Shown here: one piece after another, positions 35,721-46,330 of the stretch
Layout: the number at the start of each line of letters is the position of its first letter
Numbering within the stretch: the stretch's first letter is position 1
DNA from: Numida meleagris
Taxonomy: Eukaryota; Chordata; Aves; Galliformes; Numididae
Assembly: GCF_002078875.1 (NCBI RefSeq)
Contig: NC_034420.1
Location: 1,402,949 to 1,466,948, forward strand
Direction of reading: 5' to 3'
Length of the DNA: 64,000 bases
The notes under the pieces: generated by a model
Database searches by the model: none
What the model saw: the letters and a program-made list of their open reading frames with translations, nothing else
Told to the model about the DNA's origin: nothing
Program-made: the position numbers and the translations under genes

Positions 35721-35876
35721 TTAGAATCATAGAATGATTATGGTTGGAAAAGACCACTAAGAGCATCTAGTCCAACCACCAACCCATCCCCACTGTGCCC
35801 ACTAACCACATCTCTCTGTGCCACATCTACCCTTTGCTTGAGCACCTCCAAGGACTCTACCACTGGAGACATGCCT
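35721..35876 (-). mobile_element. CR1 LINE 3' end (antisense)
   Basis: TTAGAATCATAGAATGATTA, GGTTGGAAAAGACCACTAAG, CATCTAGTCCAACCACCAAC, then CACTAACCACATCTCTCTGT and a TTGAGCACCTCCAAGGACTC segment. Same subfamily as the 14.6 kb copy. Confidence 0.9.
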
Positions 35877-38800
35877 TGTTCTAGAGGATGCTGGGGCGTC
35901 TCAGTTCCACTTCTGGTATGCTGAGTGCTGATGTACCAGCAGGCGTTCTTGCTGGGGGTTTCTTCCACCCAGCATCACACAGCAAACAAAGTCAGCTCTC
36001 AGATCTAACCAAAGATGCCTTTTTCCTTTTGCACTGAGTTCATGGCTGCAGAGGTGGGAAGTCCAGTGCTCTTTGCAGGAGGCATCCTGGAGAAACTTCA
36101 CCCTTGCTCTCTGCTCTCCCTCTTGTGTATGGGGAGATAAGTACCACAGCACACAACAGTGCCCTGCTCCTTTCCACCAGGTTCAGTGCTGTGCCCACAA
36201 GCCAAGCCTTGTGCTAGAAATAGGGTCGGCTGGGGCACTGCACATAGGTCCTCTGGCCTTTCCCATGCCCTGCTGGTCCTGGGACAGAGCAGCCCACACC
36301 CAGTTGGGACAGCGGAATCACGCAGAGGGACTCTGTGGATTTCAAGCACTGTCTTCTCTGCCTGCACTATAGTCCTGTGTGCAATATTAATTATCCAGCT
36401 AACGCTGTTGCCATGACACTCCTTAAAGCCATCAAAGCCAACGTAAGCATATCAGACCTCCTCCCCACCCTTCCTATTTGCTCCTGGACTGCAGCTAAAG
36501 TCCCAGTGCCAGGCGTTCGTGGCACAGGGACAGCACTGGCTGCCCCAAGGGTCACCTAGCACACAGCACAAGAAAACTCCAGATTTGGACTTTTGGAAGT
36601 TGTGCCTAATTCTGAAACCACATTCCAAGGATTGACTATATCCAAACATGCCCATTTTTAGGTCAAGCTGCAAAATTACTTTTTCCTTATCACAACATTA
36701 CCCTATCTTTAGAAGCTAAAAGGGATGATTAGAGTTATAAAGGAGAAAAGAAGGGGGTGGAGTGCATAAACAGACACAAAGCCCTGAAAAAGACACAAAT
36801 ATGAGATCAAAAGAGAATGAGCCAAATTCTGAGTACCCTGATGTATGCAGCATTAACATCCTGAGTGGCTGACACTTAAGAAACCCCACAGGCAGCAACA
36901 GAAGAGATCTGGATCCTTCCCCCTCCCACCCATAGCACAGCCCGAATGTTGAAGGCAGCCCCCTCAACCCTCTGGGAACTGGGAGGAGATCATTCAGATT
37001 TAACCCGAACTGAGGGCAGACGCAAGAGAAATGATGCCCAGTTAAGGATTTGTTCTAGGAAAAGCTTCTTTTTCCCCAGCAGAACCCTTTCCTCCTCCCC
37101 ACTGAAGCCCTGGTGTTTGTACTCATGGTGCTTAGGTACCTCATTTGCAGGTTCTGCCATCAGCACATGCAGAAAGCAGAGCAAACCCAAATGTCACCTG
37201 CACCCAGCGTCACAATCCCAGCAGCAGGCTGACCTTCAAAAAAGCCACAAGGCACAGACAGGCCACCAGGGATACGGGCAGGAAGGGCGTATACAGCTTC
37301 TCCTGTGAACTCAGCAACGTCTGTTTGGGCAGCATAGTCCAGAGGTGCTCAGCAAGCAGAAAGAGTATCCATAACGTGTATAAGCACCTCTATGTTTGTT
37401 CCTTTTTTTTGTCCCACACATCAATCTGCATGCTGGGGGACTGCTGCATGGACAAACCAGCAGCTAAAGCAAGGAGACATGGAAGAAAACCAGCTCTAAA
37501 GGCACAGCTCCGCTCCCCCAAGCTTCTCCTGTCTCATTGTCCCTTCAGAGTAGAGCCTACTTTCCTTCTACAGGAACTGGAAGACTCTCCAGTGCCCTGC
37601 TCTGGCTCTCCATGTGAAGCACTAGATTTCTTGATAGCCCTCTGTGAAGGAACAGCAAGACCAAACCAGAACATGGCAGCACCCAGGGCTGGCACAGCCT
37701 CCATGAGACCAGGCTAGTGACATCACATGTCTAGTGTGCCCTAAAGTGAAGCAATGAGCCAGGTCCAAAATCCAGCCATAAAAACTCAGAACCAGGAAGA
37801 GGAACACTTACAACAGAGCAGGGGTAGAGGCTCAGCTCTGAATTTAAGTAGAGATGCAGGAGGGGTGGGTGGGGAGCTCAGGTGCAGGCAATTGGGAAGT
37901 TAGTGCCCATTGGTGCCCATGCAGGTGCACAGTGATGGGGTCATGCTTCAAGGCTGGTGTTGCAGGGTGGACAGCACCCACCATATACAAAGTGTGGAGG
38001 CAGCCACGCGTACTTGAGACAATGGGGCACCAGATGGTCTTTCTACACTTGCTGTGGGCACTGCCTTGTGCATATCCCCTCCAGCCATCCCATCCAGGGA
38101 GAGGAATGTGGTTGTGATGTCATATTTTTCCCCCATGCTTTATTTTAAGGTACTTTTAAAGTTCTTTTCCTGGCTTATTCCCCAGTGCCCTATGTTCTTT
38201 ATCATGCCAAGATTAGACACACACTGTCCCGCTGCAGGGTGGCAGTGAGTCGATACAAAAGCAGAAGGCTTACGCTCTGAGAACTCATAGGAGACATTGT
38301 CCCTGTGGTGTAAAGCTTTTCTCTATTCCCCCAAAAGTTTGTCTTCCTTCCTCTGCACGCATCCATGCACGCGCTGCCAGCCAGGGAAGGGGAACAAGGA
38401 GCTGCAAAGCAAGGAGCTGCTTCATTTACTGCAGAAGGAGATACGAGTGGATCTTTTACTTCTGCTTATGAAATCCCATTTATGACAATATTCACACCTA
38501 CAAGCAGCTGGCACCCTTCTTCGGATGCCAGAGGCTCTGCTGGTGATGAGTTTCTGGCTGGAAGCATTACCACTCACAACTGATATGTTAATGCAATTAG
38601 AGACAGTGCCAAGTGCAAACCAGTATTTGTCCTGATATTATTGGTGATAAAGGAGCCTCTTGAGTGAGAAGCAAGTCCATTTCCTATCCATCTGTATCTA
38701 TATCTAAAAAAGCTTTCATTTTCCTGAGCGCGGCAGCAGATTCTCCTGATAAACTGCTGCCATATCTTAGCTCCCAACTACATTACATCCTATTCAAATC

Positions 38801-39164
38801 CCCTTCATTATAGCAAGAAGCAGTATGACACCAAAAGCTTGTCTTGGGAATTTATGATGCTGTGGAGACTCTTAGATCCACTAAACCCCATTAATACCGT
38901 CTCCCTTATAAAACATACACCTTATTACACACTCCAGTTGTGGGCAGCAGGTTGCTTTCCACCAGGGCTCCCATTTTCCATGCCAGGCAGGCACAAACCA
39001 GGCAAACCAGGGAGTGCCTACTGAAAGCATCTCTGCCTCCGGCCTGGCACCTGTCAGAGCTTCACCTGTGGGGAGGGCTTTGTGCAGCAGTTTGTCTCCA
39101 GTTTGCTAATGAAGCCAAAAGACTGCACTCCCTTGTCTGAAACCCTTTTCCCAGGCCTCTTTCA
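35877..39164. other. Unique non-coding sequence
   Basis: No gene, RNA or repeat recognised over 3.3 kb. The 190-codon frame at 37145-37717 has no domain features and no supporting splice context. Confidence 0.45.
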
Positions 39165-39310
39165 AGACACAAAGCGTCAAAAAAAATGGATTTAGGGTGG
39201 AATGAAACGTTGCGTTAAACCCAAAATGAAACATTGTGTTTTGTTTCCCTTCAAGCCATTTAATTAAAATAAATTTACTCTCAAAATCTCTTGGGAAGAA
39301 AAAAAGTAAC
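39165..39310. promoter_or_regulatory. AT-rich block with direct near-repeat
   Basis: AATGAAACGTTGCGTT at 39201-39216 recurs as AATGAAACATTGTGTT at 39225-39240, exactly 24 bases on, with 13 of 16 positions alike. The two base changes visible at CpG positions are CpG decay types (CG to CA or TG). CATTTAATTAAAATAAATTT follows. It may be a small duplicated binding site or a decayed tandem repeat. Confidence 0.35.
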
Positions 39311-40248
39311 CTGACATTTCAACGATGGAGCAACAAGGCGCGCTGGTTTCCCAATCTCTTCTTTCAAACACGACCCCTGCTTCAAACCCTGCACTGCTCC
39401 TGAGGGTGATCTCTCTTCCCAGTTCTTATGCCTGGAGCTGGGGAGGCAGGGAAAGAGGGGAGAGGTCTGGGGCAGCTGCTTTGCTTCTCTGAGCATCCCA
39501 CCCTGTACTTCTGCTGGAGGAGCGAGTGCCACCAGGCAGTGTCAAGGAGCAGTGTAGCAGCCCCCACCAACTGCACACAGTTCCACAGCAACCCAAGGCA
39601 CCACTAGCATCCTGTGGAGGTGGGAAGCCGTGGCATCCCTTGTTTTTCTTCCTCCCACACGCATGGATGCTCTCCTCCACCTCTCACCCCCTGGCTTTCC
39701 CACCCTGCACCAGGCTGTGCCCTTCAGGAGTCCAGGTGGCAGCTCGCTGCTGATCAGCCTGCTGCTCATTAGCCTAGGTAAATATGTTTGTGTTTTCCTC
39801 TTTTTACCCCTCGTTTAGTCTCATCGCACTGTACTGTTTACTGTACTGGATTATGCAAATCTAAAGACAACTGACGTTGAGAAGCAGGTAAGCAAAGCTT
39901 GTGCCCACTGCTCTGGGCCATGCCAAGGACAGGAGCTCAGCCTCCCCATGAGTCACCTCCGGTCTGGGGTTCTCCCAGCCCATTCTGGAACTTGCCCAAC
40001 CACCTCCACACCCAAATGAGGCCAAGTTGGGTAGTCCCCCACCCAAGAACCCTTCTGGGAGCATGCAATGAGTACAGCCATGCTCAGCACAGGAGTGGAT
40101 TGGGACAGTTGCCACTCCCTGAAGAAGTGGGATCTGGCCCAGGAGGCAGATTAGCTCTGCTTTAAGGTGAGTGATTTTGTGCCAAAGTTGTCAGGATGGT
40201 GAAATCCTGGAAAGATGAGTGGCAAGAAGCAGGGGATCTGTGCAGGCT
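39311..40248. other. Unique non-coding sequence
   Basis: No gene or transposon recognised. Overlapping frames on both strands at 39.4-39.8 kb are chance. Confidence 0.5.
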
Positions 40249-40330
40249 GTGGAATCGTGGAATGGTTTGGGTTGGGAAGAGCCTTAGAGATCATCTAGTT
40301 CCAACCTCCTGCCATGGGCAGATCTCACAA
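40249..40330 (-). mobile_element. CR1 LINE 3' tip (antisense)
   Basis: TGGAATCGTGGAATGGTTTG, GGTTGGGAAGAGCCTTAGAG, ATCATCTAGTTCCAACCTCC, TGCCATGGGCAGATCTCA: a textbook CR1 3' end in reverse complement, cut after about 80 bases. Confidence 0.92.
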
Positions 40331-40489
40331 ATGTGACAGAATTGAAGAACTTGACACTGAGCTCTTGTATGCCATAGAGTAATCTGTAAATAACTCAAGG
40401 CAACTCAAGTGCATCTAGACTTGTTCATGTGGCTTTTAAAGTCATGTAGATCAAGATGAGCAAACTTCTCCGTGACAAAATGCCACGGA

Positions 40490-40810
40490 TTATTGATGTT
40501 AAGGCCAAAAGGCTACACTGCCCTCCTTCATCACCAGGACCAGATAGTTTTACCAAGCGATTCCTGTGTCAAGCCTATAATTTCTGGCTGAGCTAGTGTA
40601 GCTCTCTCAGAAAGACATCCAATTTCAAGGAACAAAACTCCAGGTAACGAAGAATCAGCCATCTCTTCCGTACATTGTTTAACGGATAATTCTCTTCACT
40701 GTTGGAATATGTCTTCTTTTCAGGTCGAATTTGTCTAATTTCAGCTTCCAGCCATCAGATCTTGTTATATCTTTGATCGCCAGATTAAAGAGCTCTCTGG
40801 TCTCAAATAC
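40490..40810 (-). mobile_element. Ancient CR1-family LINE 3' region
   Basis: Read on the minus strand, it contains DITRSDGWKLKLDKFDL, which fits the region before the CR1 stop codon (TRxxGWKLxxxxFxLD). Non-coding wording follows, such as AACAGTGAAGAGAATTATCC, TTGGATGTCTTTCTGAGAGA, CAGAAATTATAGGCTTGACA and CAGGAATCGCTTGG. This matches an old amniote CR1 lineage that is common in turtles and crocodilians, not the young avian CR1 subfamilies. Its divergence points to an old insertion. Confidence 0.6.
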
Positions 40811-41700
40811 ACTCTCTTCCGCTGGGTACCTCCAGACTTGTGTCAAGTAACTATTTAAAGTGTTTTTCATTAAAGCCTTCATTATAAAATAAGTTTTTTC
40901 AGGGTTTCACTAACATGTATACCTTTTTTTTTTTTTGGAGCCTTTCCAAATTTTCAGTCTGTGTGACCCTGGAACTGGAAACTGAGCACACTGGTGGTGT
41001 TAATAAAAACATGCACAGTCCTGTATGAATGTGAAGCCAGTGTGTATTGCTCTTTGTCATTCTCCTCTATAAGGACCCCAAGTTCATATGTCTTCCACTC
41101 AATCCCACCGTGCTTTTCTAATCCATGCCCTGTACAGCAGTCCCACTCTGTATGTAAATCTTTGATCCTAGATGCATGGATCTCCATTTCACTGTACCAA
41201 TATTCAGATCCTTGGAACAAATTCAACCTACCACATGATTCATGCTGCCTCAGTGGCAATTCTCATCCTGCTGAGTTTTATACTGTCCTTAATTCTTATC
41301 TCTGAAGAGAATTCTGGGTCACTGATAAATCCAGGACGTAGGCTGCCTTCGGGAAGACCTATCCCTGATCTGATGATTTGCCCTGGAAACCACTGAGAGG
41401 GGTCTCCCGAGTCTATGAGTGATGGAGCATCTTCTACAACTTCAATTTTCATTTGGACTTATGGTTCACCCATCATTAACACTCTCAACTGCCAGAACAA
41501 GACACAGCTTCTATCTGGATGGCTGTTTGAATGGAAACCAGTATTTCGGTGGAAGGATGTATATGCACGAGTCTTGTGCTAGCAGGAATCTGAAATGTGG
41601 CTGTACATTTGTATCGGATCTGGAAATTGCTCCCAGGGTCTGCAGGACAGATGTAGGTTTTTAATTACAATTCAGGAAAGCAAAAGGTAGAGGCTCTGAA
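40811..41700. other. Unrecognised segment with minus-strand open frames
   Basis: Two adjacent minus-strand frames (41452-41240 and 41259-40954) are unusually protein-like, with segments such as GSEYWYSEMEIHASRIKD and EWKTYELGVLIEENDKEQ, but they are in different phases and each has a stop. The sequence EVVEDAPSL at the start of the first recalls the CR1 motif EVVDAPSL. It could be an internal part of the same old LINE, a decayed retroelement of another kind, or a pseudogene fragment. I cannot assign it. A T14 tract lies at about 40926-40939. Confidence 0.35.
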
Positions 41701-42254
41701 GAAGAACAAGGGAGGCATACAAATAAGCACTGACAAGTTTGTCTGGAGAAGAAACAGCTCAATCTGAATTAGCTGTCTGAAGTTAAATATGAATGCAAGG
41801 CTGGGGAAGGTGGCTGAGCACGCAGCACGTGTACGTGACAGGAGGAAGGAGAGTGCAAAGTGTGCCAGCCTCACACCAGGTTGGGCATCCAGAGGCTCCC
41901 AGAGGCTCCCTGAGCAGCCAGCAGGGATACAGGTTCCTCCAGGGTGGAGCGGGGGTGGAGCTGCGGTGGGAAATCCCGACGGTGGAGGATTAAATCTGCG
42001 GAGATAATCTCTCTTCATTAAGTAGAGAGGCAACCATGAAACCTATGTGGTTTCTGGAGGGAGCAATCCTCCCGTCCACTTGGTGTTCCATTTTGGGATT
42101 CTGCCAGCACAGGAGAAGAAGATGGAAGATGATTTATCTGGAAAGCTCCTTTTTAATTACCTCTTCTATTCCACAACCAAAACAGCAACTTCAACAGATG
42201 TAGGAAGCAGAAGAAGCAGCAGCAAGAAGCCATTGTGTAGCATCAACAAAGCCT
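41701..42254. other. Unique non-coding sequence
   Basis: No gene or repeat recognised. CAGAGGCTCCCAGAGGCTCC near 41890 is a short tandem duplication. Confidence 0.5.
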
Positions 42255-42616
42255 CAGAGGGTGAGGAGAAGATGGAAGTAAGTAACCTCCTGAAAGGAGG
42301 TTGTAGTGAGGTGGTGGTCAGCCTCATCTCCCAGGTAACAGCAATAAGATAAGAGGTAATGGTGTTATGTTGTGCCAGGGAAGGTGAGGATTGGTAAGAT
42401 TTCCTTTCTAGGATTAGTAAGAATTCCTCCTCAGAAAGAGCGTTCAGGCATGGGCACAGGCTGCCCAGGGAAGTGGTAAAGTCACCATTCCTGGAGGTGT
42501 TCAAGGAAAGGATAGATGTAGGAGACATGGTTTAGTGGGCTACGTTGCTGGTAGGTGGACAGTTGGACTAGATGATCTTAGCAGTCCTTTCCAGCCTTAA
42601 TGACTCTATGATTCTT
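42255..42616 (+). mobile_element. CR1 LINE 3' end, longer copy
   Basis: Sense order is GGTGGTCAGCCTCATCTCCC, AGGTAACAGCAATAAGATAA, GAGCGTTCAGGCATGGGCAC, AGGCTGCCCAGGGAAGTGGT, CCTGGAGGTGTTCAAGGAAA, CAGTTGGACTAGATGATCTT, CTCTATGATTCT. It covers the last part of ORF2 and the whole 3' UTR of a CR1-B-like subfamily. The GTAAGT within it is not a host splice site. Confidence 0.93.
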
Positions 42617-43235
42617 TTTGGAGAGGCACACTGAAAGAAGACAACAAGAACACGTTGCAAAGGAAATCCCAGCTGAACACAAGGAAACGATGCTTTCCTA
42701 TAAGGCAGGTCAAGCACTGAGCAACCTGACTTTGCTTTGGATCTGGTCCTGCTTTGAGCAGAAAGTTGGACTGGAGCAGTTTTTACAGCAGTCTTTGTAA
42801 TAGTAGCAGAACACTGACCAACAAAGTACGGAAGGGGAGGCTGGTTAGCTCACACGTTGCTTTGCATGCTCAATACATGTTCAGCTAGGCTTATCAAGAT
42901 CCTGTGCTGCCATAGCAAATAGACTCAGCATTGGACTCCAAAGCATCCCGGCACCACTTGATTCTCCAGTCCTGCAGCTGTTCCTCCAAGCTGAGCGTTG
43001 CAGCCCTGCCAGCTTGCTTGATGAACACCCAGCTGCATTAAGAAATACAAACCTCCACTGGATTAGATGCGGAAACGTTGTCTTTCCAGACACCGGTTTC
43101 TAGAATCAAAGACCAAAATTCTTCTTCAGAACCATAACTCTCAGGTAAAGGCTGCTGGATCGCGACGGCGTGGCACAAAAGGGCTGGAGCAGCTCCGCTC
43201 CCCCGAGGGAGTGCAGGAAGCGGCTTGTAACAAGG
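42617..43235. other. Unique non-coding sequence
   Basis: No gene or repeat recognised between the CR1 copy and the AAAT microsatellite. Confidence 0.5.
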
Positions 43236-43238
43236 AAA

Positions 43239-43269
<31 letters not shown>

Positions 43270-43270
43270 A
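43236..43270. repeat. (AAAT)n microsatellite
   Basis: About nine perfect AAAT units, 35 bases, uninterrupted, hence likely length-variable between individuals. Confidence 0.97.
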
Positions 43271-43274
43271 CGAA

Positions 43275-43720
43275 ACCAGCAGCTTATAATTTCCCCGAAA
43301 TGGCTGCTAGCGGTGAAAGTTAATTTGTCATTGTTATACTTCAGCGTCTACATCCCTGTAGGTGAATATGTGCATTTCGAGGCAGCCCCCTGGACAAGCC
43401 TAGTTCCCAATTCTAAAATGTTCCTGCTATGTAAAGATTAAAACAATAACATTTTAAGCCTGCGAGCTTAAAATCTGAAGCGGTGGTGGGGGAAGACTCT
43501 GCAGCAGCACAGGAAGCCCTGCTAATGATGTCAGTAAATTGTATCAGAAGGATTCTCTCATTTTGCGAAGAGAGATGTAATAGCGCGGGCTATTCTCACT
43601 GGCACTAAACTCATTAGTTTGTTTACAGTGTGCCTGCACTGCTTTCTGGTACGCTGAAAATCTTATTTTGCCTTTGATATTTCCAGGCAGAAAGAGAAGG
43701 AAGAAGTCAAAGATTCCCAG
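43275..43720. promoter_or_regulatory. Candidate conserved element with perfect hairpin
   Basis: AT-rich block with GTTAATTTGTCATTGTTATA (homeodomain plus SOX-like), AAGATTAAAACAATAAC, and a perfect hairpin at 43451-43474. A second AT-rich part (43520-43720) has CTAATGATGTCAG, CTCATTAGTTTGTTTACAG (FOX-like GTTTAC) and CTTTGATATTTCCAG. No coding signal. One of the denser putative regulatory blocks. Confidence 0.4.
43451..43474. other. Perfect short hairpin
   Basis: ATTTTAAGC and GCTTAAAAT are exact reverse complements (9 bp) around the 6-base loop CTGCGA. It is too short for a microRNA precursor. It could be a cruciform-prone site or a paired protein-binding site. Confidence 0.6.
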
Positions 43721-44160
43721 CAATATTTGATCCCCCTCCATGTTTCGTTACCGGGTGCTGCCTGACAGGGTGCAGAGGGACAGGGCACTGGGGACAGCCT
43801 GGGGACAAGCGCTGATGAAAGGAAGGAGGAAGGCACACTCTGAAGGAACCAAGGTGTGCTCCCCACACCGTGGCTCTTCCTGCACATCAGCGATTGCTGC
43901 TGGCACCAGGAAGCCTTATCTGCCTCCAACAGGCTCCAGCTTGGTGCCCTCCCAGCCCACCACCTTCATCTCAGTTTCTCATCCTGCTCTGAAGCATGGG
44001 GTTGGAGTTGCCTGCCTGCCTGCACCAGTCAGGATGCATTGTCCCAGGAGCTGTGTCACAACACAGAACTGCTTCCATCCCTTTGTCTGGGCGGGTGTGT
44101 GGTCATTTTCCAGCACCTAAATATAAACCTTCTGGCCCCCGAGGTAGATCAAAAGCAGTG
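43721..44160. other. Unique non-coding sequence
   Basis: Nothing recognised. Frames at 43740-44314 run into the tandem repeat and show no family features. Confidence 0.5.
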
Positions 44161-44400
44161 GGAGCTCAGCCCTGAGAACGCTGCAGTGAACGGGCATCAC
44201 CCAACAGCCTTTGACTGCCCATTGCTGGCTGAATTGGAAATGGAAGCTCAGACCCAAGGATGCTGCAGGGAATGGGCATCACCCAAGAGCCCTCACCCAC
44301 CAGCTGCTGGGTGAATAGGCAGTAGGAGCTCAGCCCCGAGGAAGCTGCAGTGAACAGGCATCACCCAGCTGCTTTTGCCTGCCCATTGGGTGGGTTCTGG
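44161..44400. repeat. Three-copy tandem repeat, unit about 82 bp
   Basis: GGAGCTCAGCCCTGAGAACG opens copy 1 at 44161. Diverged copies open near 44242 (GAAGCTCAGACCCAAGG) and 44325 (GGAGCTCAGCCCCGAGG). Each contains GCTGCAG, GGGCATCACCCAA or GGCATCACCCAG, and a TGCCCATTG or CTGCTGGGTGAAT segment. It is a low-copy minisatellite or local duplication. Confidence 0.8.
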
Positions 44401-45069
44401 TTGGTCATAGAACATGCATGGAAGGGGTTCTGGCCTCTGGGATAGAACTCAGGTGACACGCCCTTGCCTTGGGAAGATGAATCCTACCCACCAATGATGG
44501 GAGTGGAGCAAGAAGATGAATAAAACTGAGTGAGTGGAGTGGCTCTGGCCAGCCAGCATGAAATAGGGCTCTTCGCCCCTCGCACAGCACTGGGGCTCTG
44601 CTGCTCCAGTAATGAGGTCCTCCTGGATGCTCTGGGGCTCCTTCGTGTAGAAAAAAAACCTTTCTGGCTTTCCATGGTCTAGGACCACTTCTCTCTTTAA
44701 GAGCCGTTCTCAGGAATGTGTTTGGGAGGGAAGACTTTCTCCCAGCCTCCGCCGTGGTTATTTGTGGCCATATAACACAATCAGCTTACAAGGTTACTTA
44801 CTCATCTCATTATGCAAGCATAAACTCTAGGCAGACAAATATAAACTAAAATAAGGTTTATGCCTTATTGAGAAAGCTTATTGCATCTCCTAAATTGGAA
44901 TAAAATATGTACAGGTGAAATGCTTTGCTACTATTACAAGAGGGCTCCCAGCACTATAGGAAGGGCTCCCACTGCAATGGTGCCAGCAGGGTCAGGGATC
45001 AGTCTGCCCAGTGCCAGCAGCAGAAGAGCCAGAGATGGGAATGTTGCACAGGGAGGCAGGGACAGCAGG
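44401..45069. other. Unique non-coding sequence
   Basis: No gene or repeat recognised. An AT-rich stretch at 44770-44930 (ATAAACTAAAATAAGG) has no clear motif grammar. Confidence 0.45.
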
Positions 45070-45103
45070 ATGGATGTGGCAGTGGGATGGATGTGGCAGT
45101 GGG
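45070..45103. repeat. Perfect 17-bp tandem duplication
   Basis: ATGGATGTGGCAGTGGG occurs twice head to tail with no mismatch. Probably recent replication slippage. Confidence 0.9.
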
Positions 45104-46009
45104 ATGCAGCCCGTGGCAGATGGGTGACATCTGCTCCAGCTGCATCAGTCCTGTGCCTGCCTCAGTTTCCCAACATCTGGCTCTGAATGACAGCACTTGC
45201 TCCCAAGCCAGCAGTTAATGAGATCGTGTTAGTACATGGCTCTGAACACAAATGTCTCTGCGATGTGTAAGTGCTAAGTACTATTAGCAAGTAACAGCAG
45301 CTCTCCTTTGGTACAGGGCTCTGCTGACTTTGCCTGAGGCCATTCAAACCCAGTGAAGCATCACCCTCGGCAGTGCTACCTGTGCTGTGGCAGACCTCTG
45401 CGTCCCACGGTGCTCTGGAAGCCAGCCCAGCCACTCGGAGATGGAGCTGTGCCTCCAGAATCACAGACAGGTTGGTGTAGGAGCCCTGGGGACTGGGAAG
45501 TGGGAGAGACACCGATGGGAGACAAGGTGTTCCACCAGCACAGTGGGACAGATAGGGGCCGCCCAATGTAGACCCCATGCTCTTAGCCCAGGCCACGTTG
45601 TTCCTCTGGAGAGGACATGGTCAGTGCACTCTTGTCTGCTTTCTCTGGCTGTTTCTGTAGCCTACAGTCACCTGTGCCATAAGGTGGGAAGTGGAGCTGC
45701 CCCCAGAGCCTCTATCGATGCCCATAGCTGGGTGATGCTCCCCCTGCAATGGCAGGGCATGCTGCCTGCTCACCATACATCTACATCTCATCAGTTTCTG
45801 TGCTCACCCTTATGACCATGCTCTTCCCCATCCTTCCTCTTCGTGCTACCTGATTGTCTCTGTGCTAGATCCTTCCTGGAGACAGATGATGTGCTGGGCA
45901 GGAATGGCAAAGTTTATTAAGTTGGTGTGGGAAGCTCTAGCAGGCTGGGTTCACAATTAGGCTCCCAAAGGCAAGAACATAAAGCATTCAGACACTTGGG
46001 ATACAGGGC
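45104..46009. other. Unique non-coding sequence
   Basis: No gene, RNA or repeat recognised. Open frames on both strands overlap at 45.16-45.8 kb. Confidence 0.5.
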
Positions 46010-46330
46010 TGATTACCAGCATCTTTCATCATTAAATATTAACACCCAGGCTGCTTAAAGGCCAGTGAAAGAATTATAGAATTTAATACCTATCACGCTC
46101 TATCAATAGGCCGGGAGAAATATGGTCCTTTCGCCTATGTTTTTTTTTAATGCTTCAATGTAAACTAGAAGACTGGCAAAATTAAACAGCACAATTCTTG
46201 GTTAGGAGCCACTGGGAATTGCAAACAGGGAGCACCGGGGATCAGACTTGTTTGATATGCTAGGGGAGAGAGCTCATTAAAACATAGGCATCGGTACCAG
46301 AAGGAGAGGAAATTAAAGCATAATTTAAGA
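46010..46330. promoter_or_regulatory. Possible conserved non-coding element
   Basis: AT-rich block: CATCATTAAATATTAACACC, GAATTATAGAATTTAATACC, CACGCTCTATCAATAGG, GCTCATTAAAACATAGG. No coding signal. Composition contrasts with GC-mixed flanks. Confidence 0.3.

Noticed and set aside
42280..42290. GTAAGT splice-donor-like site
   Set aside because: It lies at the edge of CR1 sequence and no credible exon precedes it.
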